Assembly: GCA_041477005.1 (NCBI GenBank)
Contig: JBGOUJ010000108.1
Location: 1-15,781, forward strand
Length of the DNA stretch: 15,781 nucleotides
DNA from: JBGOUJ01 sp041477005
GTDB lineage: Bacteria; Acidobacteriota; Terriglobia; Bryobacterales; JACQDG01
Direction: 5' to 3'
Every line of letters begins with the position of its first letter. Position 1 is the first letter of the stretch. Both the position numbers and the translations under genes were made by a program. Positions 1-5,603 of the stretch are shown here, piece after piece. The notes below the pieces were generated by a model. The model was given only the letters and a program-made list of their open reading frames with translations, was not told the DNA's origin and did no database searches.

Positions 1-42
1 ACCACAGCCCGCGTCCGGACGGCGGTTGCGACCGCACCTGGG

Positions 43-183
43 TCAAGGAAGGCGCGACCGGTCCTTATCGGGTCCCTCAGGCAGTCTCAGCGTCTTGGTT
101 AGCTCCTCGCCCTCGCGAATCTCAACCACATCCGCCTTTTCCGCAAGCCGCTTCACCCACTCGGAATCCAGGGGGGGATATAC
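43..183 (-). pseudogene. C-terminal fragment resembling a carboxypeptidase-regulatory-like secreted protein
   Basis: Reading the minus strand from about 183 to the TGA at 43-45 gives an open stretch of about 45 codons. It contains LDSEWVKRLAEKA followed by DVVEIREGEELTKTLRL. This resembles the C-terminal end of acidobacterial carboxypeptidase-regulatory-like (CNA-B type) proteins, which commonly finish with a WLK/FLK...EKA...V.L.EGE....L.L pattern. The same frame has a TAG just upstream (184-186) and no ATG or GTG start with a ribosome-binding site, so the piece cannot be translated alone. A run of seven G (171-177, + strand) lies at its upstream edge and could mark a frameshift. I read it as the remnant of a decayed or truncated gene; chance similarity is possible because the segment is short. 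Confidence 0.35.
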
Positions 184-261
184 CTACTTCGAAACTGCAG
201 TGTCGCCGCCCACCCTCACAGCGCGGTAGAATGGAAGCACCCGGCGGCGGGTGGGACTTCC

Positions 262-621
262 ATGAACCTCGAAGAACGCATCGAGTTGCACGAACAGTGG
301 CTGCTCTCGATGGAGAGCAATCACAGCCAGATGGCCGCGGATCTGGCGACGCTGAAAGACACTGTCGCTTCCACGGCTCGCCAACAGGAGCAGCTCACCG
401 GGTTGGTCGTAACGCTCGGCCAGAACCAAAATGTGCTCTTCCTCTCCATGAGCTCGCTGACTACGCAGTTGCTTCAGAATGCGGCGAACGTGGACCGGCT
501 GACAACCAACCTCGACCGGCTGACGACCAACCTGGACGGGCTGACGGCGGACGTGCGGAAGCTCGAGGAGACCGTCGACCGGTACATTCGTTTCGGGGGC
601 AACGGCCGGCCGGAGGGCTAG
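262..621 (+). CDS. small coiled-coil protein, unknown function
   Basis: The product is 119 residues and is not recognised as a named family. It is almost entirely predicted helix: it is rich in E, Q, L, N and T, has no Cys, no signal peptide and no membrane segment, so it should be cytoplasmic. Residues 78-98 are three consecutive heptads (DRLTTNL, DRLTTNL, DGLTADV) encoded by three 21-nt direct repeats at 493-555, which is the mark of a parallel coiled coil. The C-terminus (RKLEETVDRYIRF) continues the heptad pattern. The start is the ATG at 262, although the ribosome-binding site is weak (a G-rich stretch ends about 5 nt upstream). The gene converges on the PP2C gene with only 6 bp between the stops. 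Small proteins of this kind are often oligomeric scaffolds or adaptors, but nothing in the sequence fixes a partner. Confidence 0.75.
   Translation: MNLEERIELHEQWLLSMESNHSQMAADLATLKDTVASTARQQEQLTGLVVTLGQNQNVLFLSMSSLTTQLLQNAANVDRLTTNLDRLTTNLDGLTADVRKLEETVDRYIRFGGNGRPEG
493..555 (+). repeat. three tandem 21-nt direct repeats inside the coiled-coil gene
   Basis: The units are 493-513, 514-534 and 535-555. Units 1 and 2 differ at only two positions; unit 3 is more diverged. Each unit encodes exactly one heptad, so gain or loss of a unit would lengthen or shorten the coiled coil without breaking the frame. Confidence 0.85.
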
Positions 622-627
622 CGGCGG

Positions 628-2319
628 CTACGCGCTGAACTCCAGCACCACTAGCGTGACGTCGTCGCTTTGGGGGGCGCCGGCGGTGAAGGTGGCTACC
701 TGGTCGATGATGACCTGGTGAAGCTGGGCGGCGGGGGCGGCGTAGTTTTTCTTGACCAGGGCCATCAGGGCGTCCTCGCCGAACTGCTCCTGGGCGCCGT
801 TTTCGGCTTCGGTCACGCCGTCGCTGTAGACGACCAGCTTGTCGCCGGGGCGGAGCCGGATCTCTTCCTGGGGGAAGGGGGCGCCGGGGAACAAGCCGAC
901 CGGACAGGCCGAGGCGGGGAGCGTGTCGATGTTGCCGCCGGCGCGGACTACTAAGGGCGGGCAATGGCCGGCGTTGATCCACCGGGTGGCGCCGTCCCGC
1001 GCAACGGTGCAATAGAAGACCGTGGCGTAATTGCGGGTCTGCGACCGCTCGCAGACGTAGCGATTGACCCGGGTCATGATCTCCGAGAGCTGCGAGGCGT
1101 GGCCGGCGGTGGCGAAAAAAGCGCCCTGCAGCAGCGAGGTCAGCAAGGCCGCCGAAACGCCCTTGCCGGAAACATCGGCCAGAACGAAGCCCCACAAATC
1201 GTCGGAGAGCTCCATCACGTCGTAGTAATCGCCGCCAACCTGGAAGCAGGCCTGGCTGCTGCCGGCGGCGCGGAACCACCCGTTCTCCGGCAGGCGCGCG
1301 GGCAGCAGGCTGCGCTGGATCTCGCGGGCGATGGCCAGCTCCTGCTCCATGCGCCGCTTCTCGCGCTCCTGGGACATGAGCCGGGCGTTCTCGAGCACCG
1401 TGGAGGTCTCGATGGCGAGCGACTGCAGCAACTCGCGGTTGCCGGCGGAGAGATCGGCGTTGCTGAGCCGCGAATCCATGTAGAGAACGCCCAGGGTGTC
1501 GTTTTTTGTGGAGAGCTGGCTGGTCTCGTGCTGGTGGCCGATACGTATGCGAACCAGGGGCACGCAGACCACGCTGCGCAGCTCCAGGTCTACGATGCTC
1601 TTCTCCGTGTTCATCTGCGACGGGTCGAAGTTCATCGACAGCAGGTCGCGGCGCTGGTGCAAGGCGCGCTGGATCACGCCGCGCGGCACGCGCAGATCGC
1701 TTTCGTCGAGGGGACGGCCGTTCTTGTCGCGCGCCACCCGCATTTCGAGCTGCGTGCCTTCGCCGTTGTGCAGCAGCAGGAATCCCCGCTCCGCGCCGGT
1801 GACCACCAGGGCGGCGTCCACCACCGCGCCCAGCACATCTTCGAGCGACATGGAGGATTCGAGCGCCCGCGCCACCTCCAGCACGGCGCGCAGCTTGGCC
1901 AGGTTGCCGGTGGCGTGCGTGGAAGGGACGGCGTCGAGCTGCGCCAGCAGGCGGTCGGTGTCACCCGTCTCGTAAGTGAAGATCAGGTGATAGGAATCTT
2001 CGATGCCGAAATCGATGCGATCGTTGGGGATAAGCCGGTGCCGGGTGACTTTCTTCCCGTTGACGAATATGCCATGGCGGCTGTTGAGGTCTTCGAGGAA
2101 ATAGGCGTCGTCTTCGGCGAGGACTTGCGCGTGCTGGCGCGAGATGCGACTGTCGCGCAGCGAAAGCTCGCACTCGGCCAGGCGCCCGATCTGGAACGGG
2201 CTTTTGGCAATCTTCACGAGCTGCCGCTTGCCGGAGGGTTCGACCACCGCCAGAAAGGGGCGCGCCCGGCCGGTTTCTGTGAACAGGTTGGCTGGGGAAA
2301 CTGTAGACATCGAACCCAT
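628..2319 (-). CDS. FHA-GAF-PP2C (SpoIIE/RsbU-type) serine/threonine protein phosphatase
   Basis: This 563-residue protein joins phosphothreonine recognition, a ligand or signal sensor and a metal-dependent phosphatase. The FHA domain covers about residues 22-118 and shows GR at 45-46, SRQH at 60-63 and NG at 87-88. A GAF domain covers about 143-312 (GFLLLH, VVCVPL, LGVLYMDSR). A charged helical linker at about 312-337 leads to the SpoIIE-type PP2C domain at 340-563. The metal-binding acidic motifs are all present: GGDYYD (362-367), ADVSGKG (381-387), YSDGVTEAE (498-506) and SDDVTLV (551-557). The domain should therefore be active, dephosphorylating a Ser/Thr phosphoprotein such as an anti-sigma-factor antagonist. 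The start is the ATG at 2319, preceded by AGGAAG with 5-nt spacing; an in-frame ATG three codons later is less well placed. It follows the fur-like gene by 2 bp, so the two are co-transcribed and probably translationally coupled. The target protein is not visible here. Confidence 0.93.
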   Translation of the reverse strand: MGSMSTVSPANLFTETGRARPFLAVVEPSGKRQLVKIAKSPFQIGRLAECELSLRDSRISRQHAQVLAEDDAYFLEDLNSRHGIFVNGKKVTRHRLIPNDRIDFGIEDSYHLIFTYETGDTDRLLAQLDAVPSTHATGNLAKLRAVLEVARALESSMSLEDVLGAVVDAALVVTGAERGFLLLHNGEGTQLEMRVARDKNGRPLDESDLRVPRGVIQRALHQRRDLLSMNFDPSQMNTEKSIVDLELRSVVCVPLVRIRIGHQHETSQLSTKNDTLGVLYMDSRLSNADLSAGNRELLQSLAIETSTVLENARLMSQEREKRRMEQELAIAREIQRSLLPARLPENGWFRAAGSSQACFQVGGDYYDVMELSDDLWGFVLADVSGKGVSAALLTSLLQGAFFATAGHASQLSEIMTRVNRYVCERSQTRNYATVFYCTVARDGATRWINAGHCPPLVVRAGGNIDTLPASACPVGLFPGAPFPQEEIRLRPGDKLVVYSDGVTEAENGAQEQFGEDALMALVKKNYAAPAAQLHQVIIDQVATFTAGAPQSDDVTLVVLEFSA

Positions 2320-2321
2320 CT

Positions 2322-2846
2322 CTACTTCCTATTTCTCGTCTTTCGCTCACGGCCGGAGACCTTGTCGCGCGCCGGGGCGGCCCCGTTGCGCAGCTCCTCG
2401 GCCTCGCGCGAGGCGCTCACCTGGCAGTTGGCGCAATAGCCGCCGACCTCGGTGCGCGCCACCAGGATCTGAAAGCCGAAGTGCGCCTCGATCTGCTGTT
2501 TGAGCCGCTTGAGCGGCTCGCCGAAGAATTCTTCCACCCGGCCGCAGCGCAGGCAAACCACGTGCGCGTGCTCGCGCTTGAGCCGGGTCTCATAATAATG
2601 CTGGTCGCCTTCATGGTGCAACAGATCGAGTTCATCGACCAAGCCTTCCTGCTTGAGGACTTTCAGAGTGCGATAAACCGTGACCCGGTTGATCCGCGGG
2701 TCACGCTGCTTGGCCAGCCGGTAAAGAGCCTCGGCGTTGAGGTGCTCGCCCGACGCGTCGATGAGCTCGAACAGCAGCTTGCGCTGGCGAGTCATCCGCA
2801 AGCCATGATTCTGCAGCGAAGCTCCTACGGAGACTTCCGAGGCCAC
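2322..2846 (-). CDS. Fur-family metal- or peroxide-responsive transcriptional regulator
   Basis: The product is 174 residues. An N-terminal winged helix spans about 15-75 (RMTRQRKLLFELI, then RVTVYRTLKVLKQEGLV) and a C-terminal metal-binding/dimerisation domain spans about 76-142. The structural zinc site is complete: CLRC at 98-101 and CANC at 138-141. Likely regulatory metal ligands are H35, E86, H93 and H95. The residue aligned with the Asp that defines PerR appears to be Glu (E86), which favours a Fur- or Zur-like sensor over PerR, but this is read by eye. Residues 143-174 form a basic tail longer than most family members have. Translation starts at the GTG at 2846, preceded by GGGAGAGG with 4-nt spacing. 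It is the first gene of an operon with the FHA-GAF-PP2C phosphatase and is divergent from a zinc-ribbon gene. The metal cannot be assigned from sequence. Confidence 0.93.
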   Translation of the reverse strand: MASEVSVGASLQNHGLRMTRQRKLLFELIDASGEHLNAEALYRLAKQRDPRINRVTVYRTLKVLKQEGLVDELDLLHHEGDQHYYETRLKREHAHVVCLRCGRVEEFFGEPLKRLKQQIEAHFGFQILVARTEVGGYCANCQVSASREAEELRNGAAPARDKVSGRERKTRNRK

Positions 2847-2864
2847 GGCACCTCTCCCGGCTAG

Positions 2865-2872
2865 AACATGTT
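2865..2872. promoter_or_regulatory. 8-bp palindrome upstream of the fur-like gene
   Basis: AACATGTT is a perfect palindrome 18 bp upstream of the GTG start of the fur-like gene, in the region divergent with a zinc-ribbon gene. It sits inside a looser symmetric context (GCTA...TAGC). Fur-family regulators often bind symmetric sites in their own promoters, so autoregulation is possible. It does not match the classical Fur box and is short enough to be chance. Confidence 0.2.
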
Positions 2873-3002
2873 AGCACGGCGGGGCGGCGGCTGAAGAGAC
2901 ACTCGTTAAACCGTCGCCAGGGGCGCAAATTTTTTTCAACCTTTTGGTCTCCTGCTGCGTCATATAGAACGAGAAGAGAGCCGATAAAGCTATGAGGAAG
3001 CT

Positions 3003-3010
3003 GGAGGTGA
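3003..3010 (+). promoter_or_regulatory. Shine-Dalgarno site that decides the zinc-ribbon start
   Basis: GGAGGTGA lies 2 nt (5 nt from its GGAGG core) before the ATG at 3013. The upstream in-frame ATG at 2992 has no comparable site, so initiation at 3013 is favoured. Confidence 0.6.
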
Positions 3011-3012
3011 AA

Positions 3013-3219
3013 ATGGCTACGGTATTGGAAAACAAAGCGTTACGGGCGCGCGTGTATTGTCCGATCTGCACCCACACGGTGGAGGCGGACGTGGTGCCGG
3101 TCGAGCATCACAGGTGGAATCGGAAGATGCTAGTGGCGGAGGGGCAGCGTTGCCGCCGGTGCAACGCCTCGCTGGACGCAGCTTACGTGTTGGATATGGT
3201 GGCGGCTCTGAATGGCTAG
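3013..3219 (+). CDS. small C4 zinc-ribbon protein, unknown function
   Basis: The product is 68 residues from the ATG at 3013, or 75 residues if the poorer in-frame ATG at 2992 is used. It carries two CxxC knuckles, CPIC at 16-19 and CRRC at 47-50, about 28 residues apart, which should bind one zinc ion. Between them is a charged, His-containing segment (VEHHRWNRK). The hydrophobic C-terminus (LDAAYVLDMVAAL) is likely helical. There is no signal peptide or membrane segment. It is transcribed divergently from the fur-like gene and lies about 150 bp before a second small zinc-ribbon gene. I do not recognise a named family; such proteins may bind nucleic acid or protein partners or hold zinc. Confidence 0.72.
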   Translation: MATVLENKALRARVYCPICTHTVEADVVPVEHHRWNRKMLVAEGQRCRRCNASLDAAYVLDMVAALNG

Positions 3220-3251
3220 CGTTGTTGCAGCATTCTGGCCCAGGCGACCTT

Positions 3252-3280
3252 GCGGAGAGCCTCGTACTAAGTGAGGCCGC
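3252..3280 (+). terminator. weak hairpin between the two zinc-ribbon genes
   Basis: GCCTC (3259-3263) pairs with GAGGC (3273-3277) around a 9-nt loop, with an outer GCG/CGC clamp across a 4-nt bulge. There is no following T tract, so intrinsic termination is doubtful. Confidence 0.2.
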
Positions 3281-3316
3281 GCCCGGGCTCGAAAGGTACT
3301 AGGAGGAGCTTTTTGC

Positions 3317-3344
3317 TGGACATACCAGGGAAATCTGTGATACT
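3317..3344 (+). promoter_or_regulatory. probable promoter of the second zinc-ribbon gene
   Basis: A -35 element TGGACA (3317-3322, 5 of 6 matches to TTGACA) is followed by a 16-bp spacer and an extended -10 element, TG (3336-3337) plus GATACT (3339-3344). Transcription would start near 3351, leaving a leader of about 20 nt that contains the AAGGAGG ribosome-binding site at 3359-3365. Confidence 0.5.
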
Positions 3345-3370
3345 TATTGGCTTCGGCCAAGGAGGGCGGT

Positions 3371-3604
3371 ATGAAGAAGAGGACGGGCCCAAAGGTAACG
3401 CCCACGCAGCCCGTTGTGCCGCCCGAGCTGCCGGAGACGGCCAAGAACGTCGCTCTGGACGCCAAGCCCAAGAAGACCTACCGTTGCCGCGTCTGCGGCG
3501 CTGAGGGTGCTACTGAACAATCGGAAATGCTGTGCTGGGTTTGCCGCCGGCTGAAGATTAGTGCGTGGCGGGAAATCGAACAGCAGGCGCCCATGTCGGA
3601 ATAG
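3371..3604 (+). CDS. small C4 zinc-ribbon protein with Pro-rich N-terminus, unknown function
   Basis: The product is 77 residues. A basic, proline-rich and probably flexible N-terminus (residues 1-36) precedes a compact zinc ribbon with CRVCG at 39-43 and CWVC at 55-58. A short charged tail with an amphipathic helix (RRLKISAWREIE) follows. There is no signal peptide or membrane segment. The start is the ATG at 3371, placed 5 nt after the strong AAGGAGG; a TTG at 3347 would add eight residues but would lie upstream of that site. It differs from the preceding zinc-ribbon protein in the spacing between knuckles (12 versus 27 residues), so the two are not simple duplicates. A nucleic-acid or protein-binding role is the usual guess for such folds. 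Confidence 0.72.
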   Translation: MKKRTGPKVTPTQPVVPPELPETAKNVALDAKPKKTYRCRVCGAEGATEQSEMLCWVCRRLKISAWREIEQQAPMSE

Positions 3605-3648
3605 CTCCATCCGCAAGATTTTCGCCGCGCAAAGCCGCCAAGAGAGCA

Positions 3649-3670
3649 AAGGAAACAAAGAAGTTTCCTT
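3649..3670. terminator. hairpin between convergent genes, possible bidirectional terminator
   Basis: AAGGAAAC (3649-3656) and GTTTCCTT (3663-3670) form a perfect 8-bp stem around the 6-nt loop AAAGAA. It lies in the 78-bp gap between the converging stops at 3604 (+) and 3683 (-). Neither side has a strong T tract, although the minus-strand side is pyrimidine-rich. The surrounding sequence (about 3611-3680) also resembles a widespread intergenic sequence in GC-rich soil bacteria whose spurious translation reads like FSPRKAAKRAKETK; that resemblance is from memory. Confidence 0.4.
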
Positions 3671-3682
3671 GGCGCGGGGACC

Positions 3683-4630
3683 TTAGGGTCGCCGCTCCGG
3701 TAGGCTCGCCAGACACTGTTCATAAACGTAGCCTGCTACGGCTATATCTTCTAGCGCTAACCCGTTGGATTTAAAGAGGGTAACGTCATCGTTCGACTGG
3801 CGGCCGGGACAGCTACCGGAATAGAGGTGGGCCAGGTCAAACACCCTCTCCCAACTGCCCATCCCCTGCTCGAAGGCGGCAATCAGATCCCCCGATTCCA
3901 TCTTTGATTGCTCGACCGAATCGGCCACCACGAGCGTCGCCCGGGCGACCGCCGCCGCGTCCAACTCGCGCCGCCGGGCGTGATTGCTCCCAACCGCGTT
4001 GATGTGCATGCCGGGCTGGAGCCACTCGCCGAGCAGGACCGGATGGCGGGCGGCGGTGGCGGTGATGGCAATATCGCAGCCGCGGATGGCCTGCTCGGCC
4101 GAATCGACCGGGTGGACCGAAACGCCGAGGGCGTGGGACGCTTCCGAGGCGAACCGCTGCCGCCGGTCGGCCGAGCGGCTGAAGACGCGTGCTTCGGCGA
4201 TCCGGCGAACCTTGGCCACCGCCTCCAGTTGGGTTTGCGCCTGAAAGCCGGCGCCGATCAAGCCGACGATCGAGGCCTCCGGACGGGCCAGAAGCTTCGT
4301 GGCAACGCCGCTGGCAGCGCCCGTGCGGATCTGGCCCAGGGCGTTGGCCTCGATTGAAGCGAGCGGCCGGCCGTCGGCGGCGTAGAGGAGAACCGTGAAG
4401 TGAGCGCCGGCTTGCGCGTGGGTGGAGTAAATCTTGGCGCCGAGATAGCCGGAGGCCACGTCGACGGCAGCCATGTAATGGAGCGTGGCGCTCGAGGCGA
4501 GCTGCACCCGGCGCCGGGTGTGGTTCAGGGCCTGGCCCGAGGCCAGATGCCGGAAGCCGGCCTCCACCAGCTCGATGGCCTTCTCCATCGGCAGCAACTG
4601 GCGGACCTCGGATTCCGTGATGTACAGCAC
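3683..4630 (-). CDS. ornithine cyclodeaminase / mu-crystallin family NAD(P)-dependent enzyme
   Basis: This 315-residue protein has the usual length of the family. Members deaminate ornithine to proline, or act as alanine dehydrogenases, imine reductases or opine-type enzymes. Visible features are the substrate-binding basic patch HTRRR (37-41) and AKIYST (65-70) with the expected Lys66, the family signature RTGAASG (102-108), a Rossmann nucleotide-binding loop GLIGAGFQA (123-131), GSNHARRRELD (214-224), and TLFKSNGLALED (284-295) near the end. The stretch at 214-224 is closer to the alanine dehydrogenase/imine reductase branch (G-x-N-H/x-RRELD) than to classical ornithine cyclodeaminase, so the substrate is open. 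The start is placed at the GTG at 4630, where homology begins (LYITESEVRQLL). A longer reading to 4732 would overlap the upstream gene and add residues without family resemblance. The start has no good ribosome-binding site and lies 14 bp after the stop of the upstream membrane protein gene, suggesting reinitiation within one operon. Confidence 0.88.
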   Translation of the reverse strand: MLYITESEVRQLLPMEKAIELVEAGFRHLASGQALNHTRRRVQLASSATLHYMAAVDVASGYLGAKIYSTHAQAGAHFTVLLYAADGRPLASIEANALGQIRTGAASGVATKLLARPEASIVGLIGAGFQAQTQLEAVAKVRRIAEARVFSRSADRRQRFASEASHALGVSVHPVDSAEQAIRGCDIAITATAARHPVLLGEWLQPGMHINAVGSNHARRRELDAAAVARATLVVADSVEQSKMESGDLIAAFEQGMGSWERVFDLAHLYSGSCPGRQSNDDVTLFKSNGLALEDIAVAGYVYEQCLASLPERRP

Positions 4631-4644
4631 TGGGCCAAGCGGCC

Positions 4645-5118
4645 TCAGCCGGCTTGCTTTTGGGCCAGCGGACCGATAATGGGCAAAACGATCTTGCTGC
4701 CGCCGTAAGTCTTGATCAGCAGCAGAATCCACAGGAGAAGGCCCCCCAGCCAGATGACCATCGAGAGCAGCCCGAGTATCAGGTGGCCGATCAGTGGAAC
4801 AACAATGGTCATGGCGCCTGCAACAACCCAGAGGACGATCGCCACCACGACCACGCCGAGATGAAGGAAGATCGACTGGAACGCATGAAACCGGATCTCC
4901 CGATTGCGATTATACGGCTCCAGCACCAGGAACAGGATGCCGGTGACCAACCCCAGCAGGTAGCACAGGGCTCCGGCCACGTTATCCTGCATGGCGGCGG
5001 CGGCCGACGGACCGGGGCCGGGGGCTGGGGGGGCTGGGGCTCCGCCGCCGACCGGCGTGCCGCAGGCCTCGCAGAAGGTGCCACTTACGGATGCGCCACA
5101 CTTTGCACAGAAAGGCAT
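4645..5118 (-). CDS. zinc-ribbon plus DUF4870-like small membrane protein
   Basis: The product is 157 residues. A zinc ribbon opens the protein with CAKC (4-7) and CEAC (16-19). A Gly/Ala/Pro-rich linker follows (about 21-42), then a hydrophobic domain with segments at about 47-66, 82-103 and 104-136. Between the first two segments is the polar motif NREIRFHAFQS (72-82), typical of the DUF4870/Tic20-like family of small inner-membrane proteins, whose biochemical role is unknown. The ribbon should face the cytoplasm. The start is the ATG at 5118, with only a poor ribosome-binding site; a possible promoter lies at 5129-5157. The ornithine cyclodeaminase-family gene follows 14 bp downstream on the same strand, probably in the same transcript, although no functional link is obvious. 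Confidence 0.88.
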   Translation of the reverse strand: MPFCAKCGASVSGTFCEACGTPVGGGAPAPPAPGPGPSAAAAMQDNVAGALCYLLGLVTGILFLVLEPYNRNREIRFHAFQSIFLHLGVVVVAIVLWVVAGAMTIVVPLIGHLILGLLSMVIWLGGLLLWILLLIKTYGGSKIVLPIIGPLAQKQAG

Positions 5119-5128
5119 AACGCTTCAT

Positions 5129-5157
5129 AAGGTACGAAAAGTCGAGCGCAGTTGCAA
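5129..5157 (-). promoter_or_regulatory. possible promoter for the DUF4870-like gene
   Basis: On the minus strand, TTGCAA (5157-5152) is followed by a 17-bp spacer and TACCTT (5134-5129). The start of transcription would fall only about 4 nt before the ATG at 5118, which would explain the missing ribosome-binding site. Both elements match consensus only in part. Confidence 0.35.
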
Positions 5158-5440
5158 GGGGGGGTGACAGGGGGGCCGACCGGGGCGCGGATAGACTCGG
5201 CGTAGTTGTAGCCGGTGGATAACCTCGATCGAGATGAGGATGGACGGATTCACCTATCGCTGAGCCGGGGCGAGGGTGCGCCCTGGCTGGCATTGTGCAG
5301 TCATGTCGTGCGTCCCTGGGATCTCGGCGTTGGGGACTGGCGCGAGCTTGGAGTGAGAGTGGCATCCATCGCAGCCTCCTGCGACTGAGCCAGCGGAAGA
5401 GGATGTTTCCCGTTGCGCGGTGCAGTCTGCCGGGCTTCAT
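5158..5440. other. non-coding region with no gene
   Basis: I see no convincing reading frame between the divergent genes here. The segment is G-rich near 5158-5180. It has one perfect small hairpin, TCGCAG (5369-5374) and CTGCGA (5379-5384) around a CCTC loop, and AGGG-TGCG-CCCT near 5273-5284. Neither has a T tract. Promoter and leader elements for the downstream + strand genes begin after 5440 and are listed separately. Confidence 0.5.
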
Positions 5441-5442
5441 TC

Positions 5443-5451
5443 TGTTAAACT
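5443..5451 (+). promoter_or_regulatory. possible extended -10 of the propeller-PHP locus
   Basis: TGTTAAACT contains the TGnTAnnnT pattern of an extended -10 element. No convincing -35 is seen 16-18 bp upstream. Transcription would start near 5458, giving a leader of about 145 nt that carries the palindrome and hairpins listed below. Confidence 0.3.
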
Positions 5452-5466
5452 AAGACAACTTCGAGG

Positions 5467-5486
5467 GCGGAACAGGCCTGTTCCGC
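5467..5486. promoter_or_regulatory. perfect 20-bp palindrome, candidate operator
   Basis: GCGGAACAGGCCTGTTCCGC is identical to its own reverse complement over all 20 bases. It starts about 9 bp after the predicted transcription start and 118 bp before the first propeller-PHP gene. A perfect palindrome without a loop is typical of a binding site for a dimeric repressor (TetR, MarR or LexA-like families) rather than of an RNA hairpin. The half-site GAAC...GTTC recalls LexA sites, but the spacing is 6 bp instead of 4. Confidence 0.5.
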
Positions 5487-5501
5487 GCCAGATTGTAGAG
5501 A

Positions 5502-5529
5502 CGGCCAAATGGAGAAGGCCGCTGTTTTT
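5502..5529 (+). terminator. leader hairpin followed by T5, attenuator-like
   Basis: CGGCC (5502-5506) and GGCCG (5517-5521) pair around a 10-nt loop. CTG and then five T (5525-5529) follow. The stem is short, so at most a weak or conditional terminator in the leader of the propeller-PHP genes. Confidence 0.3.
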
Positions 5530-5534
5530 ACAGG

Positions 5535-5580
5535 GTGCCAAAACCGGGAGGTCAAACAATCGAAATCCCGGCTTCGGCAC
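5535..5580 (+). promoter_or_regulatory. long leader hairpin just upstream of the ribosome-binding site
   Basis: GTGCC (5535-5539) pairs with GGCAC (5576-5580) and CCGGG (5544-5548) with CCCGG (5567-5571). The four-base segments between them, AAAA and CTTC, can add two A-U pairs. This makes a 14-position stem with two mismatches and an 18-nt loop (5549-5566). It ends 11 nt before the GGGAGGTG ribosome-binding site at 5592, so it could act on translation or mRNA stability. It does not match any riboswitch consensus that I know. Confidence 0.45.
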
Positions 5581-5591
5581 TTTCGCGCGAC

Positions 5592-5599
5592 GGGAGGTG
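5592..5599 (+). promoter_or_regulatory. Shine-Dalgarno site of propeller-PHP copy A
   Basis: GGGAGGTG supports the GTG at 5604 (6 nt after its GGAGG core) over the ATG at 5610 (12 nt) and over any start further upstream. Confidence 0.6.
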
Positions 5600-5603
5600 T
5601 TTC

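Noticed and set aside
231..638. A 135-codon + strand frame from the ATG at 231.
   Set aside because: It is an out-of-frame shadow of the coiled-coil gene with Arg/Gly/Pro-rich composition and would run into the PP2C gene.
964..2439. A 491-codon + strand frame.
   Set aside because: It is antisense to the FHA-GAF-PP2C gene and crosses into the fur-like gene, both of which have clear family motifs.
4631..4732. Upstream extension of the ornithine cyclodeaminase-family gene.
   Set aside because: The extra 34 residues overlap the coding end of the DUF4870-like gene and show no family resemblance; homology starts at LYITESEV.
5467..5486. LexA (SOS) box.
   Set aside because: The GAAC and GTTC half-sites are separated by 6 bp rather than 4, and no DNA-repair gene follows. 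I keep it only as an unassigned operator.
5535..5580. Known riboswitch (for example c-di-GMP-I or cobalamin).
   Set aside because: I could not find the conserved loop and junction bases of these classes; only the stem is evident.
5535..5603. Upstream extension of propeller-PHP copy A to a GTG at 5535.
   Set aside because: The added 23 residues precede the signal/anchor segment, are absent from copy B, and the stretch is occupied by a hairpin and the ribosome-binding site.
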